Shown here piece by piece: positions 27,946 through 36,685 of a stretch of DNA of 64,000 nt. Numbering within the stretch: the stretch's first letter is position 1; each line of letters opens with the position of its first letter. A program made the translations under genes and the position numbers. The notes under the pieces are model-generated. The model made no database searches. It was not told where the DNA came from and saw nothing but the letters and a program-made list of their open reading frames with translations. Source of the DNA: Corynebacterium ulcerans (GTDB taxonomy: Bacteria; Actinomycetota; Actinomycetes; Mycobacteriales; Mycobacteriaceae); contig NZ_LT906443.1 in the NCBI RefSeq assembly GCF_900187135.1, positions 992,001-1,056,000 of the forward strand, in the 5' to 3' direction.

Positions 27946-28371
27946 ATGAGCAGCGTATTTACAAAAATAATTGCAGGTGATTTGCCCGGTCGTTTTGTCT
28001 ATCGCGATGAAGACGTGGTGGCTTTCCTGACCATCGAACCTCTAGCGTACGGCCATGTGCTGGTGGTTCCAGTGGCAGAAGTAGATAAGTGGACCGACGT
28101 GGATCCCACCACGTGGGCAAAACTTAATGAGCTAGCGCAGCGAGTGGGCAAGGCAATCACAGAGGTGTTTGCTATACCGCGCGCAGGGTATGTGATCGCT
28201 GGTTTCGACGTCCCCCATACTCATATTCATGTTTTCCCAGCCGCAAAAATGTCCGATTACGATTTCTCTCAAGCAATGTCCATGGACGCAACCGATCCAG
28301 CTCAGATGGACGCTGCTGCAGAGAAGCTACGGCAGGCCCTGGGAACTGATGAGAAAGGGCTAGTGAAGTAA
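27946..28371 (+). CDS. HIT family nucleotide-binding protein
   Basis: Histidine-triad protein of 141 residues. The catalytic motif is [11 protein letters not shown] near residue 95. [25 protein letters not shown] is the usual N-terminus. Relatives hydrolyse AMP-type phosphoramidates such as aminoacyl-adenylates. The ATG at 27946 is chosen because family members begin here. The next gene follows after four bases, so the two are probably co-transcribed. Confidence 0.9.
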   Translation: MSSVFTKIIAGDLPGRFVYRDEDVVAFLTIEPLAYGHVLVVPVAEVDKWTDVDPTTWAKLNELAQRVGKAITEVFAIPRAGYVIAGFDVPHTHIHVFPAAKMSDYDFSQAMSMDATDPAQMDAAAEKLRQALGTDEKGLVK

Positions 28372-28375
28372 CTCC

Positions 28376-28993
28376 ATGGCGTTGTTGAGGTGGGTGCCCA
28401 CGCGCGGTCGACTACCAGTTTCTCCATGTGTCACCGGAGACTCCCCTATCCCTGTGCTCTTCTTGCATGGAACGTTAGGGTCGCCGGGTAACTTTGAGAG
28501 GCCTGCCCAGCGGCTTGTACAGCAGGGGCGCCCATTTTTCGCGCCAGCTTACGGCAACCATGGGACAGCCGATCTTGATTCTTCTCTACAAGAGCTACTG
28601 AAATATATAGACGAGCTCAATAGCCAAGGTGTACATCGCGTCGATGTTGTAGGGCACTCCGCTGGAGGACTTCTTGCACTGCGAATCGCTCATGCTCGCC
28701 CTGGTTTTGTGAGGAAACTAGTGGGGCTAGGTGCAGCTTTCCATGGAGTTCCCAAGAATTTACGTTTTAAGCCTGTGGTCAAATGGATTGGCGGACAAGC
28801 TCTTTTGCAACTTACGCAAAAAATCCCAGCTGAGCTCCCAGAGAACGTGGAATTGATTTCTGTGTTTTCTACCGCAGATCGTGTCGTACCAGCACAGTCG
28901 AGCAAGGTAGGCGAACTCGTAGAGATTCACGGAGTTCGCCATGAAGATTTGCCGCGACAAGCCGACATCATCATAGATGCCTTGGGGGCTTAG
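28376..28993 (+). CDS. Alpha/beta hydrolase, lipase-like
   Basis: Protein of 205 residues with the lipase (class 2/PGAP1-like) layout: oxyanion region PVLFLHGTLGSPGNFERPA, nucleophile elbow VDVVGHSAGGLLALRIA with the Ser, a later Asp in ISVFSTADRVVPAQSS and a His in VRHEDLP. No signal peptide is evident, so it is probably cytoplasmic. The substrate is unknown; short acyl esters are likely. It overlaps the end of the convergent sensor kinase gene by four bases. Confidence 0.75.
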   Translation: MALLRWVPTRGRLPVSPCVTGDSPIPVLFLHGTLGSPGNFERPAQRLVQQGRPFFAPAYGNHGTADLDSSLQELLKYIDELNSQGVHRVDVVGHSAGGLLALRIAHARPGFVRKLVGLGAAFHGVPKNLRFKPVVKWIGGQALLQLTQKIPAELPENVELISVFSTADRVVPAQSSKVGELVEIHGVRHEDLPRQADIIIDALGA

Positions 28994-30498
28994 CGATCTT
29001 CTAACCGGGGAAGCACCAGGTGGAAGGTCGTTCCTTGACCAAGGGTGCTGTTCACGCTGATAGTTCCGCTGTGAGCTGCCACCAACGACTTGACGATGGC
29101 CAAACCAAGACCGCTGCCGCCGGTGGAGCGCGCACGCGAAGTATCAGCTCGATAAAAACGCTCGAAAATATGCTCGGCGTCTTTTTCCGACATACCTATG
29201 CCATCGTCGATGATGTCAATGGCGATGTTGCTACTGGCGGGGTCGTCGTAAAGCTTAATCTGCACCTTTGCGTCTTCGCCGCCATGTTTCAAAGCGTTGG
29301 TGGTGAGGTTGGTCAATACTTGGTGGAGCCGGGCAGCGTCTCCCAAGGTGATAGGCACACCGGCGCACTCAGAACGCACGTCAATGCTGCGATTAGGGTA
29401 GGCGGCCTGCAGCGAGGACGCCACCGACAGAGAAACCTCCAAAAGATCAACCGGTGCCGTCTCGTGGCGGGCTCCCTCAGCACGGGTAAGCGCCAGCAGG
29501 TCTTCCACCAAGAGGCTCATACGAGAGGCCTCCCCCTCGATCTTGTCAATCACCAAATCCGCGTCTTTTGTGGCACCAGAACGGTACAGCTCTGAATAAC
29601 CACGAACCGACGTCAACGGTGTCCGCAGTTCGTGAGAAGCGTCCCCGACGAATCTACGCATCTGGGCTTCTTTATCTTGCAATTCCACGATAAGTGACTG
29701 CAGCCTGGAGATCATCGAGTTCAGTGAATGCGACAACGCACCGACCTCTGTATTTTCCGGCGCTTCCGGTACGCGCCTATCCAGATCACCTTGCGCAATC
29801 GCTTTGGCAGTACATTCAACTTCGTGCAAAGGGCGCAATGCTCTGCGGATCAAGAAAAACGCGATGAGCGCCATGAGAATCAGTACCGCAATTTCAATGA
29901 TGACTTGCCCCACAGCGAGCCTGCGCAACATATTGGCTTCTTGGGTGATGTCCTTGGCCACCACCATAGTTACGCCGTTTCGTGTCTCGGCGGTGACTCG
30001 CCACATGGCTTCTTTGCGACTCTTCGGACTTGATTCCACTGTATGAGGACCTTGGCCAGCGTAAACCTGACTCAGATCTGGTTCAGAAACATCCTCGTTA
30101 TAGACGTTTGTGGTTCCATCTTGATAGATCTTGACCACATAAAATTCTGTCGGCGGCCGTGCGCTCGTAGCACCAGGGTTGGTTTTAAAGAGCGAATCTT
30201 GTTTAGCCCACCCGTTGAGCCCTAGTTCTAGTTCCTTGTCAATGCGTGAGTAGGTGAGTTCTCGCATCGTCCGGTTCACGGCGACAGCGCTGCCAAGCAA
30301 CCCCACTGCAGAAACCGCAACCACGATTACTAATAGCCCAAAGCGTAATGGCATCCCAGATAAAACATGTTTGTCTCGAATTCGAGCGATCAAGTTTTTA
30401 CCCGTTTTTTTGGCACCTCGATACCCCCAGCGTTGTTTCTCGCTGTGGGCAGGGGTCCCGCGAACCACCGCGGTGGAATATGGGTTCTGGGTGCTCAT
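28990..30498 (-). CDS. phoS: Sensor histidine kinase, probably PhoS
   Basis: Membrane kinase of 502 residues. Two membrane helices (about 51-73 and 196-217) enclose a roughly 120-residue extracellular sensor. HAMP follows (ALRPLHEVECTAKAIAQGDL), then HisKA with His289 in FVGDASHELRTPLTSVRGY and a HATPase domain with NLTTNALKHG, DIIDDGIGM and GGSGLGLAIV. It is downstream of its regulator on the same strand. Position between purD/HIT and poxB matches phoRS of C. glutamicum, the phosphate-starvation system, so that name is inferred from synteny. The pst operon in this window would be its target. Confidence 0.75.
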   Translation of the reverse strand: MSTQNPYSTAVVRGTPAHSEKQRWGYRGAKKTGKNLIARIRDKHVLSGMPLRFGLLVIVVAVSAVGLLGSAVAVNRTMRELTYSRIDKELELGLNGWAKQDSLFKTNPGATSARPPTEFYVVKIYQDGTTNVYNEDVSEPDLSQVYAGQGPHTVESSPKSRKEAMWRVTAETRNGVTMVVAKDITQEANMLRRLAVGQVIIEIAVLILMALIAFFLIRRALRPLHEVECTAKAIAQGDLDRRVPEAPENTEVGALSHSLNSMISRLQSLIVELQDKEAQMRRFVGDASHELRTPLTSVRGYSELYRSGATKDADLVIDKIEGEASRMSLLVEDLLALTRAEGARHETAPVDLLEVSLSVASSLQAAYPNRSIDVRSECAGVPITLGDAARLHQVLTNLTTNALKHGGEDAKVQIKLYDDPASSNIAIDIIDDGIGMSEKDAEHIFERFYRADTSRARSTGGSGLGLAIVKSLVAAHSGTISVNSTLGQGTTFHLVLPRLEDR

Positions 30499-30541
30499 CT
30501 ACTACTTTCTACTTTGGGTTTCGCCGCGCTCACTACGGCTA

Positions 30542-31255
30542 TTACGCATTTCGTGGCTTACGCAGTACGTATCCCACGCCTCGCACCGTTTGAATCAGTT
30601 GCGGATCATGGGTGTCCACTTTGCGACGCAAATAAGAAATATAAGACTCGACAACGTTTCCATCGCCGCCGAAATCGTAGTGCCACACGTGATCCAAAAT
30701 CTTTGCCTTAGACATCACAACCTCAGCGTTCAGCATCAGGCAGCGCAGCAAGTTGAACTCGGTGGGTGAGAGATCCACGACCTTTCCGGCCTTTGTCACC
30801 TCATGGGTGTCGTCGTTAAGCGTAAGGTCGGCATACACCAAGGTGGAGTCGTCTTCGACCATCTCTACCGTGCTACCTCGACGTAAAATCACCCGCAAAC
30901 GAGTAATCACTTCTTCCAGAGAGAAAGGCTTGGTCACGTAGTCATCAGCCCCGATGGTCAAACCATGGATTCGGTGTTCCACAGCGTCTTTTGCTGTCAA
31001 ATACAAAACGGGACCGTCGAGGCCCTCCGCTCGGAGCTTGGGCAGGAGCTCGTAGCCGTCCATGCCCGGCATCATGACGTCGAGAATGAATGCATCAGGC
31101 TTAAAATCCTTTGCCACTTCCAACGCTTCTACGCCGGAATTAGCTGTGGCAACGTCAAACCCTTGAAATTTTAAGCTGACGTTCAAAAGCTCAACGATGT
31201 TTGGCTCGTCGTCGACGACCAGTATTCGCTTAGTTTTTTCGTTCACGCCTTCCAT
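30542..31255 (-). CDS. phoR: OmpR-family response regulator, probably PhoR
   Basis: DNA-binding partner of the kinase, 237 residues. The receiver domain has the acidic pair in ILVVDDEPN, phosphoacceptor Asp59 in AFILDVMMPGMDG, Thr in LYLTAKD and Lys in YVTKPFSLEE. The C-terminal winged helix has LTLNDDTHEVTKAGK, LSPTEFNLLRCLMLN and the recognition region GDGNVVESYISYLRRKVD, ending in RGVGYVLRKP. PhoR of C. glutamicum activates pstSCAB and other phosphate genes; identity here rests on synteny and similarity. The kinase gene follows after 43 bases. Confidence 0.78.
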   Translation of the reverse strand: MEGVNEKTKRILVVDDEPNIVELLNVSLKFQGFDVATANSGVEALEVAKDFKPDAFILDVMMPGMDGYELLPKLRAEGLDGPVLYLTAKDAVEHRIHGLTIGADDYVTKPFSLEEVITRLRVILRRGSTVEMVEDDSTLVYADLTLNDDTHEVTKAGKVVDLSPTEFNLLRCLMLNAEVVMSKAKILDHVWHYDFGGDGNVVESYISYLRRKVDTHDPQLIQTVRGVGYVLRKPRNA

Positions 31256-31389
31256 TTTTACCTGCCCTGGTCTCCTGGTGAGGACACAACCTCACGATTA
31301 GTTCCCTTAAGTCAACAATATGGCTCTGCTTTTCTTCTGAAGCGTAGCTGGTAACTACCTGTGAATGAGTTAGCGTCCTATACCAAGAA

Positions 31390-31418
31390 TTGAAACTGTA
31401 ATGACCGTTCGGTACAGT
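31390..31418 (+). promoter_or_regulatory. Promoter with TetR-type operator for the exporter
   Basis: TTGAAA (31390-31395) and TACAGT (31413-31418) are spaced by exactly 17 bases. The spacer contains ACCGTTCGGT (31404-31413), a TetR-type inverted repeat, nested in the outer repeat ACTGTA/TACAGT. The exporter ATG is eight bases after the -10, so the transcript should be leaderless or nearly so. Binding of the TetR protein encoded at the end of this operon would block the promoter. Confidence 0.7.
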
Positions 31419-31426
31419 TCTGGATT

Positions 31427-32881
31427 ATGGAATCTCGACAACGCTGGATCTTTTTAGGTGTTATCTCGTTGGGACTCTTCATGATCGGTGCAGACAATTC
31501 CATCCTTTACACCGCTTTACCTGTACTAAGAAGCGAATTACACACCACTGAGCTTGAAGGTCTCTGGATCATCAACGCCTACTCGTTGGTTCTTGCAGGA
31601 CTTCTCCTGGGAACGGGCACGCTCGGAGACAAAATCGGGCACCGACGAATGTTTGAAATTGGCATTACGATCTTTGGATTAGCATCCTTAGCAGCATCTT
31701 TCGCCCACAATCCGCTAGCTCTCATCGCTGCGCGCGCCGCCCTGGGTGTGGGTTCCGCCACCATGATGCCCGCCACTCTCGCCCTACTCCGCATCACTTT
31801 CCCCAATGTCCGTGAACGCAACATCGCCATCGGAATCTGGGGTTCAGTCGCCACGCTAGGGGCAGCACTCGGACCGGTCATCGGGGGATTCCTGATCGAA
31901 CACTATTACTGGGGTTCTGTATTCCTGATCAACATTCCAGTAACCCTCATTGCTTTCGCAGGAACGTTATTAATCGCACCACCAAACAAGTCCAATCCTT
32001 CCCGTCATTGGGACTTTCTCTCTTCCTTCTGGGCGATGGTGACCATGGTGGGCTTAGTTCTAGTAATCAAGGAGCTTACGCACGCCCACATAGAGGTGGC
32101 GGTACTCATCGGAGCACTGGCCGCCATCGCTATCGGGTCCCTGTTCTTTAGCCAACGCCAGAACAAACTCTCTGAGCCGCTTCTCACCTTCGATGTATTC
32201 AAAAATCGAGTTTTTACAGCAGGAACCCTGGCCGCAGCGCTAGCAATGTTCATCCTCTCCGGCGCAGAGCTCATGACCACACAACGATTTCAGCTAGCGG
32301 AGGGTTTTACCCCCTTACAGGCAGGCTTACTCACCGGAGCCGTAGCTCTAGCAGCTTTTCCTAGCTCAATCCTAGGCGGAGCGTTGCTGCACCGCATCGG
32401 CTTTCTCCCACTCATTTCTGGCGGCTTCCTTTCCATGGCAATTGGGACGGCCATTGCCATCGGGGCCACACGTGCCGACACCTTTCCCCTCTTTGTTGTC
32501 GGGTTACTTCTCGTAGGTTTCGGCGCGGGGTTGACCATGTCCGTATCTTCAACGGCGATCATCGGCTCAGCCCCGGCGCGACGCTCCGGCATGGCTTCTG
32601 CCATGGAGGAAGTCTCTTATGAGTTTGGCACTCTTCTCTCGGTGGCGATGGTGGGGTCTTTGTTCTCGTTCTTTTATGCACGTTCCGCACCAGAAGTGAT
32701 CGCTCAAAACTTTGAGCAGGGCCTCTCGCACCCCACGCTTGCCGACGCCGCCCGCGCCGCCATAGACACCTCATATATATCCGTGCTCGTCATCATCGCT
32801 ATAACTGCGTGCATCGCATGCGCCATCACCGCATATCTATTGTGGAACAATCCCAAGGAGACTCAGTTTGCGCACGAATAA
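31427..32881 (+). CDS. MFS drug exporter, DHA2 (14-helix) family
   Basis: Proton-driven exporter of 484 residues. It has motif A (GTLGDKIGHRRMF) after helix 2 and the antiporter motif C (TLGAALGPVIGGF) in helix 5, with the D1-type ADNSILYTALPVL in helix 1 seen in QacA/EmrB relatives. Length suggests 14 helices. It is followed by, and overlaps by 14 bases, a TetR regulator, the usual sign of an inducible multidrug pump. The orthologous pair lies near poxB in C. glutamicum. Substrates are unknown. Confidence 0.88.
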   Translation: MESRQRWIFLGVISLGLFMIGADNSILYTALPVLRSELHTTELEGLWIINAYSLVLAGLLLGTGTLGDKIGHRRMFEIGITIFGLASLAASFAHNPLALIAARAALGVGSATMMPATLALLRITFPNVRERNIAIGIWGSVATLGAALGPVIGGFLIEHYYWGSVFLINIPVTLIAFAGTLLIAPPNKSNPSRHWDFLSSFWAMVTMVGLVLVIKELTHAHIEVAVLIGALAAIAIGSLFFSQRQNKLSEPLLTFDVFKNRVFTAGTLAAALAMFILSGAELMTTQRFQLAEGFTPLQAGLLTGAVALAAFPSSILGGALLHRIGFLPLISGGFLSMAIGTAIAIGATRADTFPLFVVGLLLVGFGAGLTMSVSSTAIIGSAPARRSGMASAMEEVSYEFGTLLSVAMVGSLFSFFYARSAPEVIAQNFEQGLSHPTLADAARAAIDTSYISVLVIIAITACIACAITAYLLWNNPKETQFAHE

Positions 32882-33437
32882 AAAAGACTCACTACTGGCC
32901 ACCGCGCTCAGCATCGTGGAGTCAGATGGCCTTGCGGCGCTCACCTACGATTCCCTCTCTGCAGCCAGCGGCATATCCAAATCCGGACTGATCTACCATT
33001 TCCCCACTCGCCACCAGCTCCTTATAGAACTCAATGCGTCCGCAGCCCGGACATGGACTCGTGAGCTAGAAGCCGCCGCAGGGGGGCCCGCATCCGAGGT
33101 TTCCCTCAGGCAGAGAATGCATGCGCTACTGGAGGTGGAATCACACAGCGCTACCCGCGCAGATCTCCTATTAAGCATCGATGCCAATTTGAATGAGGAG
33201 CTTCGCGCTATATGGGATCAAGCTTTAGCCCCATGGACAGACCCCCACAATCCTCATGCCGTTGTCGTACAACTTATCGCAGATGGGCTTTGGGTGTACG
33301 ACCACATTAATGCCCGCCCGCTCACACAACAACAGCGGCAAGCAGCGGTAAAGACGGCACACATTTTTCTCAATAAACTATCCACTACCCCTGAAAAACC
33401 CTCCCCCACCTCCGACTTCACGAATAACATAAAATAA
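32868..33437 (+). CDS. TetR-family repressor of the adjacent exporter
   Basis: Regulator of 189 residues. The N-terminal helix-turn-helix is clear: SIVESDGLAALTYDSLSAAS then GISKSGLIYHFPTRHQLL. The C-terminal ligand domain is divergent, as usual. The start is TTG at 32868, preceded by AAGGAG eight bases upstream; it lies inside the end of the exporter gene, so the two are translated from one message. The ACCGTTCGGT site upstream of the exporter is its likely operator, giving feedback control of both genes. Confidence 0.88.
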   Translation: MRTNKKDSLLATALSIVESDGLAALTYDSLSAASGISKSGLIYHFPTRHQLLIELNASAARTWTRELEAAAGGPASEVSLRQRMHALLEVESHSATRADLLLSIDANLNEELRAIWDQALAPWTDPHNPHAVVVQLIADGLWVYDHINARPLTQQQRQAAVKTAHIFLNKLSTTPEKPSPTSDFTNNIK

Positions 33438-33514
33438 TCTAAGATAAATCTCATGTTTGGCGGTTCCCCCGCCGTGGACTCCGTAGAAAACCACTTTAGA
33501 AAGCCTCAACCAAC

Positions 33515-34699
33515 ATGAAATTGTCCCGTTCCCTCGGCGTTGCTGTACTGTGCACGGCGCTCGTCGTCACGCAAAGCCCTGCGCACGCTTCTTCTACTTC
33601 GTCCGCGCCGGTTTCTAGTTCAGCGAACTCCATCGTTGCATCACTCACTGCGGCAATCGCGAACTCACCGAGCTCCAGCGACACCACTATCAGCAACGCC
33701 GCTCGACTGGCACAATCGCTTGGACTTCCATCGGTACGCATTCCGTCGGCGTTCGGCAGCTCAGATTCTGAATACCCACTGCCTACAAACCCAAATATCA
33801 CCAAGGCAGAGGTACTTAGTCGCACCGTCGAACCGACGATTCCAAACCTAGAGCGCTGGGTTGTGGCTTCCCCAGCGATGCAGCGCAACGTCGAGGTTGT
33901 TGTTCGCGTGGCTAAGGACACTTCTGTTCCTTCCCCAGTCCTCTATCTTCTCGACGGCATTGGCGCAATGCGTAATCCCGGCTGGGTTCGTGAAGGCGGC
34001 CTGCACCCCGCACTCGGCGACCAGAATGTGTCTGTGGTTATGCCTACCCAGGCGCTAGCCTCCCTCTATTCCGACTGGCTCACAGATGACCCAGCGCTTG
34101 GGCATTTAAAGTGGGAAACCTTCATCACAAAGGAACTCACAAAGCTTGTTGAAGACCCAGCCCAAAAGCTCAACTTCAACGGCAAGCGCGCCATCGGAGG
34201 CCTTTCCATGGGCGCTATCGGCGCTGTCCACATTGCTAACCAGAACCCTGACCTATTCAAAGGAGTATTCGGAATCTCCGGATGCTACTCCACGCAGGAA
34301 CCAGTGGGACGACTCACCACAAAGCTTGTGGTGGAATCCCGCGGCGGCAATGTCAACAACATGTGGGGCCCAGACGGTTCTGAGCTATGGAAGCGTCACG
34401 ACGTCCCCTCGAATCCCGAGGGTCTCCGCAACATGGCAGTTTATCTAGCGAGTGCTGACGGCGGAGTCCTCCCCTCTGATCTAGAGCATGCAGCCTCCCG
34501 TCCTTTCTATGAACTACCCGTAGCTGTAGCTTTGGAACAGGGAACCTTGCACTGCACCAAGCTTCTCGACTCTGCAATGCGCGCCCGAGGAATGAACCAC
34601 CAAGTAGTCGATCTGCTCCAGGGTGGTGTCCACGACTGGCCGCTCTTCAACCGTCAGTTGCGTCCTGCCTGGGATGCCATCAAGGGTGTCCTTTACTAA
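33515..34699 (+). CDS. Trehalose corynomycolyltransferase (antigen 85 family)
   Basis: Exported enzyme that transfers mycolic acid from trehalose monomycolate to cell-wall arabinan or to a second trehalose. It has a signal peptide (to about ASS at 25-27), then an unusual Ser/Ala-rich stretch to about residue 95 that antigen 85 lacks, then the esterase D-like fold. Nucleophile Ser231 lies in AIGGLSMGAIGA, and the probable catalytic His373 in GGVHDWPLF. LYLLDGIGAMRNPGW matches the family substrate region. It supports assignment of the organism to mycolate-bearing actinobacteria. I cannot say which cmt paralogue it is. Confidence 0.85.
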   Translation: MKLSRSLGVAVLCTALVVTQSPAHASSTSSAPVSSSANSIVASLTAAIANSPSSSDTTISNAARLAQSLGLPSVRIPSAFGSSDSEYPLPTNPNITKAEVLSRTVEPTIPNLERWVVASPAMQRNVEVVVRVAKDTSVPSPVLYLLDGIGAMRNPGWVREGGLHPALGDQNVSVVMPTQALASLYSDWLTDDPALGHLKWETFITKELTKLVEDPAQKLNFNGKRAIGGLSMGAIGAVHIANQNPDLFKGVFGISGCYSTQEPVGRLTTKLVVESRGGNVNNMWGPDGSELWKRHDVPSNPEGLRNMAVYLASADGGVLPSDLEHAASRPFYELPVAVALEQGTLHCTKLLDSAMRARGMNHQVVDLLQGGVHDWPLFNRQLRPAWDAIKGVLY

Positions 34700-34771
34700 T
34701 AAACCGTGGGGTTACTGTGAGTTGCTAAGGTAAACGGGTCTAGAACCGACCTATCTCAAGGAGCTCTGCTC

Positions 34772-36682
34772 GTGACCTCAGCGACCCACCCCGTGGACGC
34801 ACTTCCCTCGTCTCCTAAACTCGTCGCGCTAGGCATCCAGCATGTTTTAGCGTTTTATGCTGGCGCGGTGATTGTGCCGCTGCTCATCGCAGGTTCTCTC
34901 AACCTCGACGCAGCAACCACCATCCATCTCATCAACGCCGACCTCCTTACCTGTGGTTTAGCCACACTGATCCAATCAGTCGGCGTAGGAAAATACATAG
35001 GCGTACGCCTACCGATCATTCAGGGAGTCACCACAACTGCGGTGGCTCCCATTATCGCGATTGGCCTTAGCGTTTCTGACGGACAAGGCGGCGTGGAATC
35101 GCTTCCCACCGTATACGGCGCAGTCATCGTAGCCGGACTTTTCACGTTTTTTGCCACGCCAATCTTCGCACGTTTTCTCAAGTTCTTTCCGCCGGTAGTC
35201 ACAGGCTCGGTTTTGTTGGTGATGGGCACATCCCTCCTCGCAGTCTCCGCAAATGACTTCATCAACTACGCCGAGGCCACTCCGTTGAGCCGTGACCTGT
35301 GGTACGCCTTTGGCACTCTCGTGGTCATCATCTTGGCCCAACGGTTCTTCCGTGGTTTTCTAGGCACCCTCGCAGTTCTTATAGGCCTGGTCAGCGGCAC
35401 TCTCGTGGCACTCTTCTTAGGCCACGCGGATCTCTCGGAGGTCTCCAACGCTGCGGCTGTGGGGATCACAACGCCGTTCTACTTTGGAACCCCCGTTTTT
35501 AACGCTAGCGCATGTTTCTCCATGATCATCGTCATGATCATCACTATGGTCGAGACCACCGGCGATGTCTTTGCCACCGGCGAGATCGTGAAAAAGCGTA
35601 TCCGACGCGACGACATCCAGCGGGCCCTCCGCGCAGACGGCCTTTCCACTTTCCTCGGCGGTGTCATGAACTCTTTCCCGTACACCTGCTTTGCCCAAAA
35701 CGTGGGGCTCGTCCGCATCACGGGAGTGAAGTCGCGCTGGGTCGCAGCTTCCGCTGCCGGTTTTATGATCATTCTGGGGTTGCTGCCTAAGGCCGGAGCA
35801 ATCGTGGCCTCCATCCCCTCACCAGTATTGGGCGCAGCATCTCTAGCTCTCTTTGCCAACGTGGCATGGGTCGGCCTGCAGACTATCGCTAAAACCGATC
35901 TCACGGATAATCGCAATGCAGCTATCGTCACCACTGCGCTGGGCCTCGCCATGCTGGTCACGTTCAAACCTTCCGTTGCTGAGGCCTTCCCCGAATGGGC
36001 CCGCATCTTCGTCTCTTCCGGCATGTCCATCGGGGCTATCGCAGCGATCCTCCTCAACATCCTGTTCTTCCATGTGGGCAAGCAAACCGGATCTGACGTG
36101 GCCCGCGGAGCCAGCGGTGAAGGCGTGTCTTTGGATGAAATCAACGCCATGAATCGTGAGGATTTTGTCGCAGCATTGCGCCCACTGTTTAACCAGGAAA
36201 CCTGGCCGTTGGAGGAAGCCTGGGAATCGCGCCCGTTTGCGGACGTCAGCGAGCTACGAGCAGCCATCCAGGTTGGGGTTCTCACGGCTTCCGGGGAGCG
36301 TCGAGAAGCTTTGATCCACGACTACCCAGATACCTCTGCCATATTATTAGCCACCGACGCCGAGGCTCCCAGCATCAGCGCCGAGCGCGGCTCCCTCGGC
36401 TTCGACGACCTCGACGACGTAGAAACCGCGCAACTCCTCGAGGTCAGCGCCGCCTACCGCGAGCGTTTCAATATGCCATTTGTCTACTGCCTAGGCACCA
36501 ACGACAGCATCCGAAGCATCGTGGACACAGCTATACGACGCCTAGCTAATTCCGATGAGCAGGAACATCGCGTAGCTCTCTCTGAAATCATCGAGATTGC
36601 CAATGACCGCTTTGATATCCTCCTCGCCGATGCCAACCCCGTCCGCTCCGCGTGGGATCGGAAGTTCACCGAAGTGGAATAA
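34772..36682 (+). CDS. NCS2 xanthine/urate-type permease fused to an OHCU decarboxylase-like domain
   Basis: Fusion of 636 residues. Residues 1-450 are an NCS2 nucleobase permease (LGIQHVLAFYAGAVIVPLLI, GVRLPIIQGVTTTAVAPI, MVETTGDVFATGEIV, NSFPYTCFAQNVGLVRITGV). The last pattern is typical of the xanthine/urate branch. Residues 455-620 match 2-oxo-4-hydroxy-4-carboxy-5-ureidoimidazoline decarboxylase: NREDFVAALRPLFNQETW, ESRPFADVSEL, AAYRERFNMPFV, IRRLAN. In active enzymes the central motif reads HP; here it is Tyr518-Pro, and the following Glu-Gln pair is Glu538-Arg. The domain may thus be a regulator rather than an enzyme. The start is GTG at 34772 with AAGGAG upstream. Confidence 0.82.
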   Translation: MTSATHPVDALPSSPKLVALGIQHVLAFYAGAVIVPLLIAGSLNLDAATTIHLINADLLTCGLATLIQSVGVGKYIGVRLPIIQGVTTTAVAPIIAIGLSVSDGQGGVESLPTVYGAVIVAGLFTFFATPIFARFLKFFPPVVTGSVLLVMGTSLLAVSANDFINYAEATPLSRDLWYAFGTLVVIILAQRFFRGFLGTLAVLIGLVSGTLVALFLGHADLSEVSNAAAVGITTPFYFGTPVFNASACFSMIIVMIITMVETTGDVFATGEIVKKRIRRDDIQRALRADGLSTFLGGVMNSFPYTCFAQNVGLVRITGVKSRWVAASAAGFMIILGLLPKAGAIVASIPSPVLGAASLALFANVAWVGLQTIAKTDLTDNRNAAIVTTALGLAMLVTFKPSVAEAFPEWARIFVSSGMSIGAIAAILLNILFFHVGKQTGSDVARGASGEGVSLDEINAMNREDFVAALRPLFNQETWPLEEAWESRPFADVSELRAAIQVGVLTASGERREALIHDYPDTSAILLATDAEAPSISAERGSLGFDDLDDVETAQLLEVSAAYRERFNMPFVYCLGTNDSIRSIVDTAIRRLANSDEQEHRVALSEIIEIANDRFDILLADANPVRSAWDRKFTEVE

Positions 36683-36685
36683 GCG

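Noticed and set aside
35479-36285. 268-codon open frame antisense to the permease fusion
   Set aside because: No family similarity, and it mirrors the codons of a clear NCS2 gene.
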